Shown piece by piece: positions 12,701-27,400 of a stretch of 64,000 bases of DNA. The position numbers and the translations under genes were made by a program. How positions within the stretch are numbered: the stretch's first letter is position 1; each line of letters starts with the position of its first letter. Below the pieces are notes generated by a model, which saw only the letters and a list, made by a program, of their open reading frames with translations, was not told the origin of the DNA and did not search any database. Source of the stretch: Tyto alba (Eukaryota > Chordata > Aves > Strigiformes > Tytonidae). The stretch spans positions 26,901,936 through 26,965,935 of the forward strand of contig NW_024881327.1 of the NCBI RefSeq assembly GCF_018691265.1, given 5' to 3'.

Positions 12701-15700
12701 TAATTTTTAAATAAGATGCCTGCATTGTATTAAGTACATTATACGTTGGGATATATATTATTTATCTTCATCAGGCACAGATATGCTAGAATGAGCTTTC
12801 CTTTGGGGTGTTCTTTTTTTTAAAGCAATATACTTTCTGCTAAACCCATAACTAGATTCTGTAATGATTCAAACTGCAGAAGAGAATGCTATTGAAAGGA
12901 GAAAGTGCCCCAAATGCAAACCACTCTGTCAGCTACTGTTGCTAGAATAAACTGCATGCTCTGCATGGACTTCAGGAAAGCTCCAGATAAACCAATTGCA
13001 ACAACCCATATCAAATACCCTATTTCTGCTGACTTTAAAAAAAAAAAAAAAAAATCTCTAGCTCTGGTGCTTTTGTATTTGAAGGGGAGGGGTTCAGACA
13101 CTAGAGATTTAGTACCATTTAAGAGATCACTGACAAAACAGTTATTTATTTAGAAAGGTGACTGCCAACTTCAGAACACTCTGTGGAGCAAAACAGTTGT
13201 TTGCTATATTATATCCTGTTTATACGTAGTTAAAGGTTTTCCCCTGCATAGAAAGAAATACTCTTCCTTGTTCCTTTGCAAAGAGTAATGATGCTAGTCA
13301 AAGGGAGCTTTTAAATTCTGCTAGGTACAGTGCAAAATAACAGGTGAATTTAATTTTGAAGATGAAAAAGCTGTTCTAAATCAAAAAGGGTTCTTGGAAC
13401 CTAAAATACACTGGACCATACTACTGTAAATATGAATTAAGTCTTTGAACTCTGATGTTGCCTGCACAAATGTCACAAACAAAGGTTTATGTTAGTAGCG
13501 GGTCTGGTAGAAACTACTTTCTGGGAGAAATTTCAGGGGAGTTTACTGAAATGAGATTTATATAACATGCTGCCAAGGTGCAATAACGGAAGAAAATAAA
13601 AAGTTAAGGCATATAATTACTTTGATTTAATTACTTTTAATATTAAAATATTAATTGTTGAAAAATCAAGGTACAGGAAGAAATTAACTTTATATCATTG
13701 GCTTTTCATTGATAACTGTCATTAGACAAATCCATGAGTTTTTATGGAGCAATCAAGAAGTACTTAAAATATTGTGATGGTCAAAAAGCCAGAGGCAGAA
13801 AATGTTTCAATACAATTACAGACTTAAATGTTTTATGACTAATTACTTTCATCAGATTTTAGACTTGATGCCCTAAGTAGGTATAGTTAGAACAAACAAG
13901 AAAAGCAATATATGTAGGACAAATTTTACTCAGTTCAGAGTAAATACTATTAGTGAATATATAATGCTTTCGGAGTGGTAGTAGAAGACAACAGGCATAT
14001 AAAAATTATTCCTCACTCTCTACTTTTTCTCATTCTTCTCTTAAGAATCAAGGTTTTGAAAATCCAAAGGGGAGAAAACGTACTTTCCTTCAGATTTACA
14101 TAGCCTCAGAAATAGACCACTAAGAGTTTAAAAAGCCAACCATTTCAAGCTTCTAAAATAAAAATTTTAATTTAAAACATTAATATTTATAGGTTTCTTC
14201 CTCAAGAACTAGTTCAAGTTCTAGAAGTAATTAATTCCTCAAAGAGATCTTAGGAAATCACAGCATGGGAAGTATAAATGACTCCTCTGGTTTTGCCCAT
14301 GAGGCACAGCTGGCATGTGATTTGGGGATATTTTCAACTTTACTTTTTGAAGTCCCTGTTGTAGACAATTGCTACAGATTAGAATGCTAGTCCAGAAAGA
14401 TGTATGAATGCCTTAAATTCTTGCAAATCAGTGCTAACTAATTAATAGATATTAGAAAGAATTGTTATATTCACAGTTCTGTCAAAGCAGCACAAGTAGC
14501 CTTAGGGTTGTTGATTTTCTTTCTTTTGCTTCTTTTACTCATCATCCCCTTCTGCTTCCTGTGTTCACGCCGATGAACTGGAATTTAAGATCTTCAGGTT
14601 AGGAACGGTGATGCTTGCGGGGGTGCCCATGCACCAGGGTCACTGCTCAGTAAAGACTCGGCAGCTCTTAATGCAGCCAGTGTTAGGCTTAGAGAACTGA
14701 GTGTCTGACATCTCAGTGGAAACCTGCCTCCTTTTTCTCTCTAACATCTTGTTTCTGCCGGCTGTCAGCAGGACATGGCAGTTGGGCCAAATATCACCAG
14801 ATTTTTACTGTCCTTTCAGCTACAAATGAGGTCTTGTCCTGGGAAAAAAAAAGGGCTGACAACTGGCACTTCATTTTTATGACAGCAAAGCAAAGCAAGA
14901 AGGAAGCTAACGCAGATGCACTGAGGTTTGCCTGAGAAGTTAGAAGCTTTTTGATAGCTGTTGGAGACACTGTGGCAAGGAACCCCTGCTAGCCTGATTA
15001 GGGGTTATGAAGGTGGAGTTGTGCATTGTTCTGCATGTATGGGTATTCTTATCTTTGAACCTCTCCCTTCAGAAATGAACAGGATAGAAAAAGAGGAAGG
15101 AGGAGTCTAAAGCCTAGAAACTCCCTAGCAGAAGGGCATAAATGAGAAAGATTTTGGAGTCTTTTTGTCTTATTTTATTTCTTCTCAAATAATAATTTTT
15201 AAAACCCTGGAAGGATATTTCAAGCTATAATTATTCCTCCACAGGAAAGAAAGTTCATCACTAATTCTGAAAGAATTATGTTAAGCAAAACAACATGAAC
15301 AAAACCAGTTTTCAAAAATATGGCAAACGGTGACCAAAAAGAAAGTGATTCCACTGTTAAAGTTTTCCTAGCATCTGTCACTATAGTAATGTTTGAAGGA
15401 TTGTTTGAATAATTTTTACTTATTTATTTTAATTTGTAGTTTGTGCCTATTTTTCATGGCTACGTTATCCCTGAAGGGGGATACTATAACTGGAAAACTA
15501 GAGTGCTTGTGTTGGAGAGGATAGAGGAACCAAGAATATAACTTGTTTAATCGAGCAGGGAGGAGGATGGTAGGACAGGGCCTGGGAGGACCCTAGAAGG
15601 GTGAACACATTGGTTCTGTAATTTTGGAAGCAAGCCTGTAGGATTTTACTATTTAAAATATGGTGAAGGATATGAATTATACTGCCACTGAGCATGAAAA

Positions 15701-18700
15701 CTTTTTAAAGCATATTGAGTTGAAGTTCAACCTCACTAAAATTGAATGTCGCTGTGCCAAACTGGTGTCTCCTCAGGGATGCAACTTTTCACAATAAAAA
15801 AGTAGTATGCACAGCTTATTCTGAAGACCTGGAGTGAGGAATTACTGATTACTCAGTTAATTTTAGTTTAGATACTGGTTTATTAGATACATTCTTGCAC
15901 TTTTTTAGTTCTTTCTCAAGCTTTTATATCTCTTCTGTACTTGCTTACTTCTGTAAAGGCCATTTATGTTAATGGTGCCGAGAAATATGGTGTCAAGTCC
16001 TTGAGAATTACTTGGTTTCATTTTATATTTGTAGTTTTGAGACTAAGGTTACAAAGACTGACTGCCAAAAAGCGATCATGAATATTGGATAGCTTTAGCT
16101 ATTTGGGGACTGGGAGAGTGACAGAGACCCGTGAAGGTGCAGACGAGCAGCTGTGCTGTCTTGACATTATTTTCTCCGCAGGGTTTTAATTCTCAAGAGC
16201 CTCAGTCCCTGATTCCTGCTGACTGGGAGTACTACCCAGAAGCTGGAGGCTAGGCCTGGGTTAACCTTCCGAGTTAATGGCACTGTAATGTGTGTGTGCT
16301 TTGTGTGTGTCTAGCCTAAAAAAGTCTTGTGAGAGGGGAATGGGGTATTTCTAACCTTTAAATGCATGGGTCTGTATTGTTAACTGAAAGATGTTTGCTT
16401 GTGTGTGATCTGCGTCATGACTCCATTGAGCTGACAGACCCTCATGAAGGGTCACAAGTTTTAATCAGCATCTACAATTAGGAAAAAAAATGATAGATTT
16501 CTGTTGAATTTCCCCTGTTTTCCTGTCCTGTGCTTCTTGCCAAGTGCGGCTGCCTTAGCAGGGTACTGATAACCTGTTTCTGGAGATTAAACACTGCTCC
16601 TCCCCTTGAGTTGTGTCTGCAGAGTAGCAGTGTGTTGCTGGTCAGACTGCCTCCTGTTCTCCATCTGCAGAGGAAGCAAGCTGTAATCTCATTCCTCTGT
16701 GGGTCTAGCAAGCTTACAGTCAGCTCAGAAGGGAAGTGGGCTTTTGCAGAGTGATTAAAACAGCTTGTTGTTTTATGTTGTTGTCAATATGTGACCATAC
16801 AAACTTAAATACCACATCATCAGGGAAAAAGATGCGTGGTGAGCTCTGGATGTGAAACTCACATTTCTAGGTCAGTGGCTAAGAGTGTAACTCATCAGAG
16901 GCCAGAGCTTGTTATCGTTTCGTGGTTTGCATTTGGTCTCTTTCCAGGTGTCAGGACCAAAGCACTCCCTGATTTGAGGCCCTAACCCCCGGCTGGGCTC
17001 CGCAGCCACTGCACAGTCCCACCGTGGTCACACTGCTTCCCTGCTCTTTGCTTCTGTCCCACTCAGACTTTGTTGAGTTGTTAATCTAACATGTGCTTTA
17101 TTATTGTAGAATGATTAATGAGGTAATGTATTCTTAGGATGCATGTAGATTTTGCCTGTTTAACTTTGATATAGTGAGGAAGCTTGAGATCCAAAACCTT
17201 GACCAGAGAAGCTGAGATTGTCAGGATTGAGTGGGAATAGTTGGGCAACACATAAAACCAGTTTTGGTAATAGTATACCTGAACAAGAATGAAGCAAGTA
17301 CTGCTCCATTTTCAAAATAATGGTACCAGTATATGTATATATTGCAACTTGGGAGATGGTGGCATTGGCTAGCTATCTGTGCTAATTCTGGTCAGTAACC
17401 TAAGTGACCTTATTTTTTTTTCTTCATGTAGCAGGAGTAAGGAGCGTTATGGATTATAGAATAATTTTTTTATAATATCCTCTAATAGGACATTTTACCC
17501 TCTATTCCTGAAGAGGGCTGGGCATTGGAGAATTTTTAAAACAGAATCCTAGTAGTTTCATGTCTTTCTTGCAGTATTTTTCTCCCTTTTATATTTGTGA
17601 TGAACTATGTAGTCGTATAAATACCACCCAAATACTGTTCCTGCCATTAATGGCCGAGCCATAGTTTGTGTCACCGCATAGTTAGGCGCTTAGTTACTTT
17701 TCAGTCCTCAAAACCTGGTAGTGTTCAAGTGATTACAGTTCTAAATGTAGCTGTGAATCAGTTGTCCTACCTTCTTACAGGCTGCTCTCTTTAAAATATG
17801 GTTTTATATATAAACATATTTTTATTCCTGTCCATCAGCATTGATGACTCCAGAACAGATTTTGCCATGCTTCGTTTTGTAGGTGAGCATCTCTGTTACT
17901 TTGCTGATAGACTGTGGATATTTTCTGTGTCTTTCTACAAAACTATGAATCCTACTATTTAATTTATATCAGAAAACAGTATAGGAAATACCATTGCAAC
18001 ATTGTATAAACCATGTAGCAGATGTAAACATGAGACCTTGGAGGAGGGAAAGGAGATGTTACTTAAAATAAGACCTGAGGGGAAAGAAGGGTTTTCACTT
18101 GCTCTCACAGTCTGTCAGGCTCCAGAGCATTTGTCAAAGAGGTCCATCCAGCAGCTGGGCACCAGGACAGGGGTGTTCAAGGTGTCTGTCCAGCAAAAAG
18201 GCACGACGATGCTTGTGTCCAACTGTTAGATCTGGAATCCGTGTCCATGGTATGGGAGGTAAGGATGCCAGGTGCCACGTTCTCGTGTCTCAGGTCCCTC
18301 ATTGGTTGCTAACAGATTTTGGATGTGTGCTTTTGGAGCTGACAGTGATCAGCATCTCCATCCTGTCCCACCTCTGTGAGTCCTTACAAGTCGCCATGGT
18401 TCTTTGTCTCCACATCTGGGTGTGATGTGAAACTGTAGGTAGATGTGTGGGGGGTCTCCATGACCTGCTCACCTGCGTGCTGTTCACACAGGCCATGCTG
18501 GGAGCCCCACTTCCCCTGGTGCCTCCATAGCCAGACCTTCCCCTTCATACCAGTCTGAGCCCCTCAGTTACTGTTCTCTGCAATGCTTTTTAGAGCTTAT
18601 AAGAAAGTGTTGAAACCAGATAAAGGTTCTTATTGTGGAGAAAGCAAACTACTTTCTGAAGTAAATTAGAATCGGATAAAAAGTTAAAATTAAAGTTGAG

Positions 18701-20360
18701 GAAGGTAAGAGAAAAAAAGCTTCTTATTTTTCCTTTGAATTCCCATGCATACAGCTCAAATCTTTTAAATGACCAATTTAGCCATGTATTTTGGAGTTCC
18801 ATGGACAAGCATATGATAACCTATTTTTATTTCAGATGTGACTAGTCTCCTTCCTTGGAACTGACAAAGAAGCTGTTAACTCTGAAAGCTTGGTGTGTTT
18901 ATGGTGGCTAAGAATAGCACTGCATGGCACTTAGTATTGTCTTCTCACAGAAGTCTAGTTCGAGTGCGGGCTCTTGTCTGTGTGCTGTGTGAGATTTTTT
19001 TTCACCAGGTTTCTGCTGTGTCCTTGTACTTTTTCTGTAGACTTAAAGCCCTGAAGGCTGTCATCTGTTTTTCTAAGGAGTTGCACAACTTCAGATTCTT
19101 GCTACTTTAGTTTACTTTTATTTGCAGTTAGCATGGATAAATTTCTTCAGAAGGTCTGGTTAGAAATGCAAGTGTCTCACGCATACTTTTAAAACAGTAT
19201 TGTTAACTAGGGCTTCGTGTGAACTCAGTGCTACCTTATGCTGTTGAAGACTTTAAAAGTGCTAAGGAGCCTCAAAATCAGTTCCCACACTAACCACAGA
19301 AGGAAAGTGAATTTGGGTAAGTGACCTAGTGAACAGTCCTGAATCTTCTAGATATTGGCAATTTTCATACTCATCAAACTTTTTTCCCTAAAAAAAAAAA
19401 ATGAAAATGAACATCCCAGACCATCACCAACTCAGCAGCTGACATTGCTGTTTTTCCATAGATTTTGGCAAATGAAAGAACTTGGCTCAGAAGAGTACAT
19501 TTAGTAAACAGAAAAAAAAGCAGACAACTGCACCTAATTTAAAAGCAGAAAATTTACAACAAAGATGTGAGAGATGTGCGTGCCATCACAAGGAGACTTA
19601 CGCTCTAGCTGAAAAATAACCAACCTCTCCTATGGGCTGTTTGGTTAGTTATACTGGGAACTGAAACCCAACTGAGTTGAATTTTCAGAAGATCTGATCC
19701 CTTCAGTGCAGGGCAGAAAACTATGTAGGGAATATGTTCAGATATGAGTTTCTGTTTATGTTTTGTTTTTTACAATTAAATTTAGGTTGTTACCTGCATG
19801 TGCAAAACCCAGTTTTTGTTGTTTTCACTCCTTAGCAAACTCACTGTAAGAATATACTTCCCCCCCGCTTCTTGGCATGTTGGTGTTAAACATGACAGAT
19901 TGAGTTAGGCTTTAGGCTTTTATTTCCCTTTTCAGCTGCTATGTTCATATAGAGGATTACTAGGCAAAACTGACAGAATGGGAGTGTAGAACAGTTGTTC
20001 TTTGCTGAAATTGATACTTAATGCATGAGACTTATTCTAACCCTGATTTGTGTATGCTTGAACATATTCCAATGCTCAAATGTATTTGTTTATTCTCTTT
20101 TCAAATCCTTCTGTGTATATCTAACACTTTAATTTTCAAACTGTGCCTCAGTATCAGAAATACTAATATTTCTGAGTACTTCACTAGGCAGTTACTTACA
20201 AAGATGTGAAAATACTCTGTAAATGGACCCAGTCTGGGCTAATGTAATGTTTCTGAGCTTTAACTTGTATAAATATTTTTCATCTGAAGTATTAGTATGC
20301 TTATGTGGAACACATTAAAATAAATTAATTTGGTTTCTTTATGGATTTTTTTTAAAAATA

Positions 20361-20408
20361 GGTTGTTTGGTTTGGGTTTTGGTTTGTTTTTTTGTTTGTT
20401 TGTTTTTT
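20361..20408 (+). repeat. G/T-rich low-complexity tract (TTTG repeats)
   Basis: Repeated GGTTTG and TTTG units ending in a T run, in FRYL intron 1. This is simple sequence with no gene content. Confidence 0.75.
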
Positions 20409-20541
20409 AATGATACATGACTTAAAGTTATTGGTTACTTTATAACTGATGCTCCAGAGCCTTTTTCCAAAATAGCTTTTTACAGCAAAGCTGCCAGTAT
20501 TCATTTCTTTTTGCATTTACTCCGGAAAGGTATCAGTTTGA

Positions 20542-20589
20542 CATTAATGAGGATAATTGAGGATAATGAGCATAATGAGGATAATGAGG
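20542..20589 (+). repeat. Short tandem repeat, 9-bp unit ATAATGAGG
   Basis: About five head-to-tail copies of ATAATGAGG with small variants (one extra T in early copies, one G-to-C). It is a small minisatellite inside intron 1. No function is indicated. Confidence 0.75.
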
Positions 20590-21850
20590 AAAAGTCTTTT
20601 CCTCTTTCTACTGGGAGCTGGAATTGCCCTCTTCTCACAAAAAAAAGAATAAGCAGGCGGTGGTGGTGGGGGGTGGTGTTTAAACAAACTACCTTGGGTT
20701 GTGCTCAGCAACAGAACTCCTTGTAAAAAGCTGCTGGCATCTGACACTATCTTTTTGGAAATAATATAAAACATAAAGTTGTTGAGGATTTTGACATTGT
20801 TTTTCTTTCAGTATCATCAGTAGGGTTTTTTATATCCTTAATTCTTCAAATTGAGGATGTGGAGTTTTGTTTTTCCAGAGAAATGTGGATTAGGAAAGAT
20901 GAGAGAAGGTATTTAAGTATCTTTTCCTGTTTGCTGGTTAACAGAGGTATGCCTATGATCACTTTGACCATGTTATTTGATGCATTTTTTGTGTGGTGTG
21001 TATGTACCTGTTAATATATTGAAAGAAAACAAAACCTTATCATAGATAATATGTTTGCAATGACAAGTGTTAGAATTCAGTTGTCTGTGCAGCTCATACA
21101 TCAGTGTGTTTGTATTCCTTTGGTGCTATGTCCTTGCCTTAGTTTTAGGTTTTTAGGTACTACTTCTTAAAGCTTTAGATTTAGGGTTTAGTTTGTGCTT
21201 TTCCTTTCCTTCACATAATTAGCAAACCATAAAAATGAAGTCTTTATTCAGTGTAAGTTCACTCTCATCATTGCTGTGGAAATGTGTGCTTCCTTAACTC
21301 GTAGAACAGTATATATGGCAATGTGGAATATACACTAGCAAATGTCATTATCTTTCCTTCTTTTTCTAGTCTTCTAGTCCCCAGGGCTGACTGGTGAATC
21401 TTCCCACTGCTGCCTTTCCCTCCCTTATGCTTTTTAATTTAACATCACTTAGCCAAGCATTGATACAATTTTATTGCCTTTGTTAGCTCATGCTTAACAT
21501 AGGATTTGGAGCATCAGTGCATTTCCAGGCTGGCGCAGCCTTCAGTTTGATAGCCCATGAAGAAAAAAAATGCTTTTCTCTGTTAGCAGTAAGTGTTGTG
21601 TTTTCTGCGCTGCTTCCCCTGCCCCCCTGGGCTGATCAGAGCACATTTTTCACACTAAGCAGAAAGGGCATGGGGGACAATGTGTTGTGTTCAAGTTTGT
21701 CCACAGACTTAACCTATCACTTGAGAAATTGACTGTTCTGTGGCTTTCAAACTGCAGTCTGTCAGCTGGGAGAGGGAATGGAGAGAAACCAAACTACCCC
21801 TAGCAATCTTAAATAGTAGGAATCTGCATTGCCCTTGGAAACTTTCTCTT

Positions 21851-21992
21851 AAAAAACAAAAACAAAACAAAACAAACCACAACAAAATCAAAAAAACCCA
21901 ACCAAACCACAACAACAGAAAAACAAAACAAAACAACAAACCAACCAAACAAAAAAAAACCCCAAACCCAGACAAACCAGCAAACAGAAACA
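21851..21992 (+). repeat. A/C-rich low-complexity tract (CAAA/CCAAA repeats)
   Basis: About 140 bases almost free of G and T, made of irregular AAAAC, CAAAC and CCAAAC units. The lysine/asparagine-rich and phenylalanine/valine-rich open frames crossing it are artefacts of composition. Confidence 0.85.
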
Positions 21993-24408
21993 AGCCTGCT
22001 AATGACAAAGTACTGGAAAATCTTGATACAGGCAATAGGATAATACATACCTGCTGGGCTCAAATGGATACCTTATTTTTCTGTCCTTATTGGTGAAGTT
22101 CAGGTCAGCACTGCAGCCAGCAAATGGGTCAACATTTTTAGCTTTTACGTCGTCAGAGAAGGTTGTAACTGCTTGTGTTTAGAGAAAAAACTGATGGCAT
22201 GAATCATCTAAATTGATGCCAGATAACTGGACATCTGAGCTGAGCTCCTTCCAGTTGTGCTTCAGACTCCAGGAGTTAGAATTGAAGGAAGGATGTGTGG
22301 TGCTTTCATAAGTTATGGCCTCTTGGCTATTATGTGAATGCACAGTACTATCTAAAAGCATGATAACCATGACTGGTATGGTGATGGACCAGAGCTTATA
22401 GGTCCCCTTGAAAGCCAGGGCATACTACTAGCTCAGACTTAGTGGTGGCTTAGTTTACATTTTCCTACGGGCAGGTGGATCAGAAGAACTAAGAGAACAA
22501 GCCAGAGTTACACTATTCTGTCCTTGCTCTCTATATTCAAAAGGAATTTGCCATCTTTGCTCCTGTTACAGTAATAATTAAAAAAAAAAATATAATAAAG
22601 CATCAGATATTGCTCTTTAGAATTAGTAGTTTAAACTTTTTTTTTTTTTTCTTCAATTTAATCATGCTGGAATAGAATTGCTTCTGTGCATCGTTACTGA
22701 AGGTATGACTTACAGTGCTGTAGAAGCCTAGAACTGAGGTATAGGAAAAAAAGGAACAAATTTAGTTATTTTCTTGCTTATGTGGTTACTCTTTTGAGGG
22801 AATACAAAATTTGTAAATGAGTGACACTTGGCAGTTATATATGCTCAGTTATAATTCAGTGTTTTGGAGGAAACAGATATCAGGATACATACCTCTGTTA
22901 GCTGACAACACAGCATTAGTACTTTGCTGGTGCTGTGCAAAGTATGTTGACGGTAGGACCATGTTAATTCTTCACAATAAGTCTACTGGGAAAGAAGACA
23001 TTAGATAACAGATGTGTGCTTGGGGTGTTATCTTTTCTCTGAGAAGTTTTCAACTTGATTACAGGACTGTTTTCCAGCAAAAATTCATATGTTAAGTCTG
23101 GCTTGCTTTATTATATGTGCAGCTTTAAATTGAATTGAAAGCTATGGTTGTAGAGAACTTGAGGACAGTAAAAGCATTCTGAAAATTACCATAGAGAATT
23201 TAATGTATAGCCCTGAACCTTTACATTCCTGCTTCCATATATGATGGATTGTGTTCTAGGTTGTGGACAGATGAAAGAGACTTATCCTTTACATTCTTTT
23301 AAGCTGATCTTGCATGAGAGCAGTTTTCTGACAGTGAAACAAAGCATGTTAGATATATTAGCAGTTTGGAAATATGCTATTAAATAAATTTTATGTCCTA
23401 AGGGAAAGTTTCTGTGAAATTCAAAATATGATTTCTAATTAAAATGGTTTATCTGAAGAGCTTTTCTATTCTGGCAGTTGTACTAGAAACGGAATTACAT
23501 AAACTACATTTTTAATGGTCTGACACTAATGGTCAGGATTTCCTGATGTCATGCCATAATCAAGAATGACTGGGCAGGACTTGAGACAATTGAGTTCAAA
23601 CTGATTTCCCCTTCCCCCTCCAACTTTTATGCTTTATCACATTGTTTTCCAATGTGTATGGTTTGGTCTTTTGGCGTTTTGTGCTATCAAAATTATTTTT
23701 AAATTTATTCTTTCTTTTTCCTGTCTGATAATAATCTACATGCATAGTCTACCATAGAAGGCTCTGTGAAGTGATTCACATAATGAGTTTTACTTCTTGC
23801 ATATGCTCATAGCAATTTCAGCCAGTATTTCCCATCTATGTCCTAGCTGTTATGTTGTTAAGGATTTTTAAAAATCTAACCGTGTAAAATTGGTCTTACA
23901 TACATCCTAATGATTTTTTTTTTTTTAATTTAATTTTAAATTTCCTATTTGCAAAGGTAGTTAATTGCACCACAGGTGGGACATTCTGCCCTGCCATCCT
24001 ACACTAACCAAGTTAGAATTATGTAGCATGAGAGATCAGGTGTGCTTCAGCAAACATCTTTGGGATGGAAGCTTGTAGCAGCCTTTGCTGCTCTCGAGTC
24101 CGACATTCTCATTGGACAGAGTGAGCCCAGCAATGACTAATAGTCTATTTCTGACTGGCTGCCCTGGATGTCCTGTCACTGTTCAGAATGTCAAATCTGA
24201 CCTCTTTTTCAGCCATTACATTTCATAATAAAAGTATTTGTGTTTTCTACCTTCCATAGATATTAAATACCCATCTGATTTAGGTGCTCATACTTGATGC
24301 ATGTGTCTGTTGTTCATCCTGTTCAGTCACAATTCTGTTGAGAAGCAGATCCTCTATATACTGTATGAGGTTAACGTGTTATTCTTGTAACAATTTTTAA
24401 GGATTGCT

Positions 24409-24411
<3 letters not shown>

Positions 24412-24449
<38 letters not shown>

Positions 24450-24454
24450 TTTTT
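24412..24454 (+). repeat. (AT)n microsatellite followed by T14
   Basis: An alternating A/T run from 24412 to 24440, followed directly by 14 T. It is likely length-polymorphic. Confidence 0.95.
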
Positions 24455-27400
24455 AACCTGAAAGAAAGCTTTGCTCAGGCATAAACACTTAAACTGGTAT
24501 TTTGCAATTCAGTAGTGGTGCTGCATTTCCTGAATGAGAGAAATTTAGAAAGAATGTTTTCTGTGGCTGCTAGTTCTCACCTATGTATAAAGGTAAGAGG
24601 GATGACTAGCATAGTCCTTATTTAAGAAGTAGCAAAGCCAATAGGATTTACTTGGGGAAATTCATAGCCCAGTTTCTCTCTTCTCATTTATCTGAGTTTG
24701 GGAAAAAGAAGCATTTAAAAATAGTTTTTCTGATTTAATCTCTGTAATCTAATCAAATTTATTGCCTGTGCTTTTGGAGGCTTTGAAAGCAGAAAACAAG
24801 CTTCATGTGAGTACCTGTAACTAGACAAATTGGCAGCTGCTGTCCTAGTTGAGTCAACTTCCCATTAAAAAGGATGTTCATATTTGTTGGGGGTAGAAAA
24901 ATTATTTGTATGATAAAGCTTCAGAAGATTTCTGTGAGGTTTTTGTTCTGTGTTTTTTTTGAGTCCAAATGAAAGCTCAGCTGACATAGTACCAGTTTCT
25001 ACAGTACACTCAAAAAACTTTCATTTCTGTATTCACTCCCAGGGCATCCATCACATTTTAGCCATATGCTTAATTAGCTACTTGTTGAAATAAACTTAAC
25101 TTCTCTTTATTGATGCAACATTGATTTATGTTTCTTTGTTCCAGAGCTTGGCTGTAATGTAATATAAACATACCTGAAGCTTCTTAAATAAATTGTCAAT
25201 AGGGAAGTGTTTCTACTGCAGAGGTAAAATGTAAGTTCCGATTTAGACATAGAGGGGAAGTTATAAATGCATACATAACTTCCTCTCACTGAAAGGTTTG
25301 ACTTGGCTTTACAAACACTACACTGAACCATACTGCTGAACTAAGGCAGTTCTAAGCCTTTTCTACTTCACAACTGGGTAATCCATTCATTTTATTACCG
25401 TCTGACATTTCATAAATGTATGACAGAAGTATCAGCTACTACTGCTGGTTATTTAATTCTTTTCATCAAATTCACATAACATCAGTGAAAGAGGGAGAGG
25501 TGAATAAGAACTTGTAATCTGGGTTTTTAGTCCATGTGGCTCATGAATGCGATAATGGTTCTTTGCCTGTTCATGTGGTGTAGTTGGACATGTGGAGCCA
25601 TGTTCTTTGTTAAACATTTTCCACAGATATTTTACTGTATCCTGCCAAGGCAGAAGAAGAAGAGAGAATGCAATACATCGTGTCACTGGATGAATGTCAT
25701 GTAGGCTGTATTGAAAATACTAGCATGTTTGTTCATCAGAAACTATGTATCCAGAGTAAGATATGAGAAATATGGGAGACAGAGCAGATTTTTTTTTTTT
25801 CTTGGTCACATATGTTCTAATATATTTGGACTGATTCCAGTTTCAACCACTGTGTTTATATTTGCGGTGTTACCAATCAGTAGGTGTGTATTATGTAAAG
25901 CAAAGGAATAGCTAGGTAACACAATCTATCAAAATTTGTGGGGTCAGTGGCCCTTAATAGATACATAAATTCACTGGCAACAACTGTGGATTTTATTCAC
26001 ATTATTTAGGTTATCCTGTAAAATAACATGACTGTGGTGTCAGGAGACTGTTGTGCCTCTCCCTTCACTTTCAGGTTTTCATACCAGTATCAAGAATAAT
26101 AATTCTATTATTGAAGAAGTTGTCTGCTCTAGGAAACCGACTGCTGGTCTGGGACATGGGAAACCTAGGTTTAACTTTTTGTCTCTGCTCATAATATGTT
26201 GGGATGATACTGGATAGGGTGCCATCTCTTTTGAGCACTGACATCCTTATTAGGAAAAAATAATGATTCCTGTGGTAAAATAACTGAAGATTTGTTGCTG
26301 TGAAGCACTCTTAACAGTTGTTACAGATATGTTGCCATGTCTATTCATGAGACTTCTGTGAGGTAGGATGAAATGTTCTAGATACTTACCAGTGTAGAAG
26401 ACAAAGAACTTAATTAAAATTCCTTTAAATAACCACACAGATAATGTTTTCAGTCTTTGGGAATTTTTGTATTGTCAGTTGGACATACAAACCCTATACT
26501 GCAACAAGTATTACAGGAAACTTAAAGTACCTATGATATGTGTTGCAAACATAAAAATAAAAAGCTTAGTCATTAAATGTAAGCTGTGTGAAACAAACGA
26601 TTTACTACCTTAGCAATGAACTTAAAAATAGCAACCAAGAATATGTTCTGCTTGATGAAAACTATGGAGGCCCTCTCAAAAGTGTGTTGAGTATCTTCAT
26701 TTTATAGTTGGATACCTTATTTATAAACCAAATTAATTCTAGATGTATTTTCAGGTGTCTCAAAAGAGGGGAGATACGGATGGAGGTTTTGCTTCAGTCC
26801 AACCATTCCAACTTCCTGAGAAACATCAGGAACTGAAAGCAAATTTCAATTAAAGGAAAAGACATGAAAAAACTTGTAGTACTATTTAAAGCACACATGA
26901 AGTGTCAACACTTGGCTGTGTATAGTAGTACCAAGAAAAGTGTATGAAAGCTAAAAATCATCATTTGATATTAGCCGTGAAGTAAGATCCACTCACAGAC
27001 TGTCACAGGCTGGGGTGCATTTGTTACCTTTCGGTACTTGCTTTGTCCTGAATAATCTTGTTGGTAAATAGGACACTACTTATCCTTCAATACTCGATGC
27101 ATTTGGGCTATACAGGTAAAAGCAGGATGATAAAAATAGCATTATTTAGTATCAACTTGGGTATTAAGTAACCTTTCCTAGCTCTGGGCACTTGTGTTTA
27201 ACATGAAACCACTTGGTTTCTCATTTAGCATACATCAGGGCATGTTGCCTTTTGACCTAGGAGTATGTTGTCTGTCTAATTACCCTTTGTATTCTTTAAC
27301 TGTTCCTTGAAACTATCCAAACAATTTGGTGTGGCCCTAGCAACCAAACAATATGGTTTAACAGATTTCCTACAACACTTGAGCCCTGATTTCCCATGTA

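Noticed and set aside
18000..18560. G+C-richer segment in intron 1 with frames on both strands
   Set aside because: No recognised protein, terminal repeats or target duplication, so treated as ordinary intron or decayed repeat.
21709..22096. 108- and 118-codon frames on opposite strands
   Set aside because: Produced by the A/C-rich low-complexity tract (Lys/Asn/Pro one way, Phe/Val/Leu the other).
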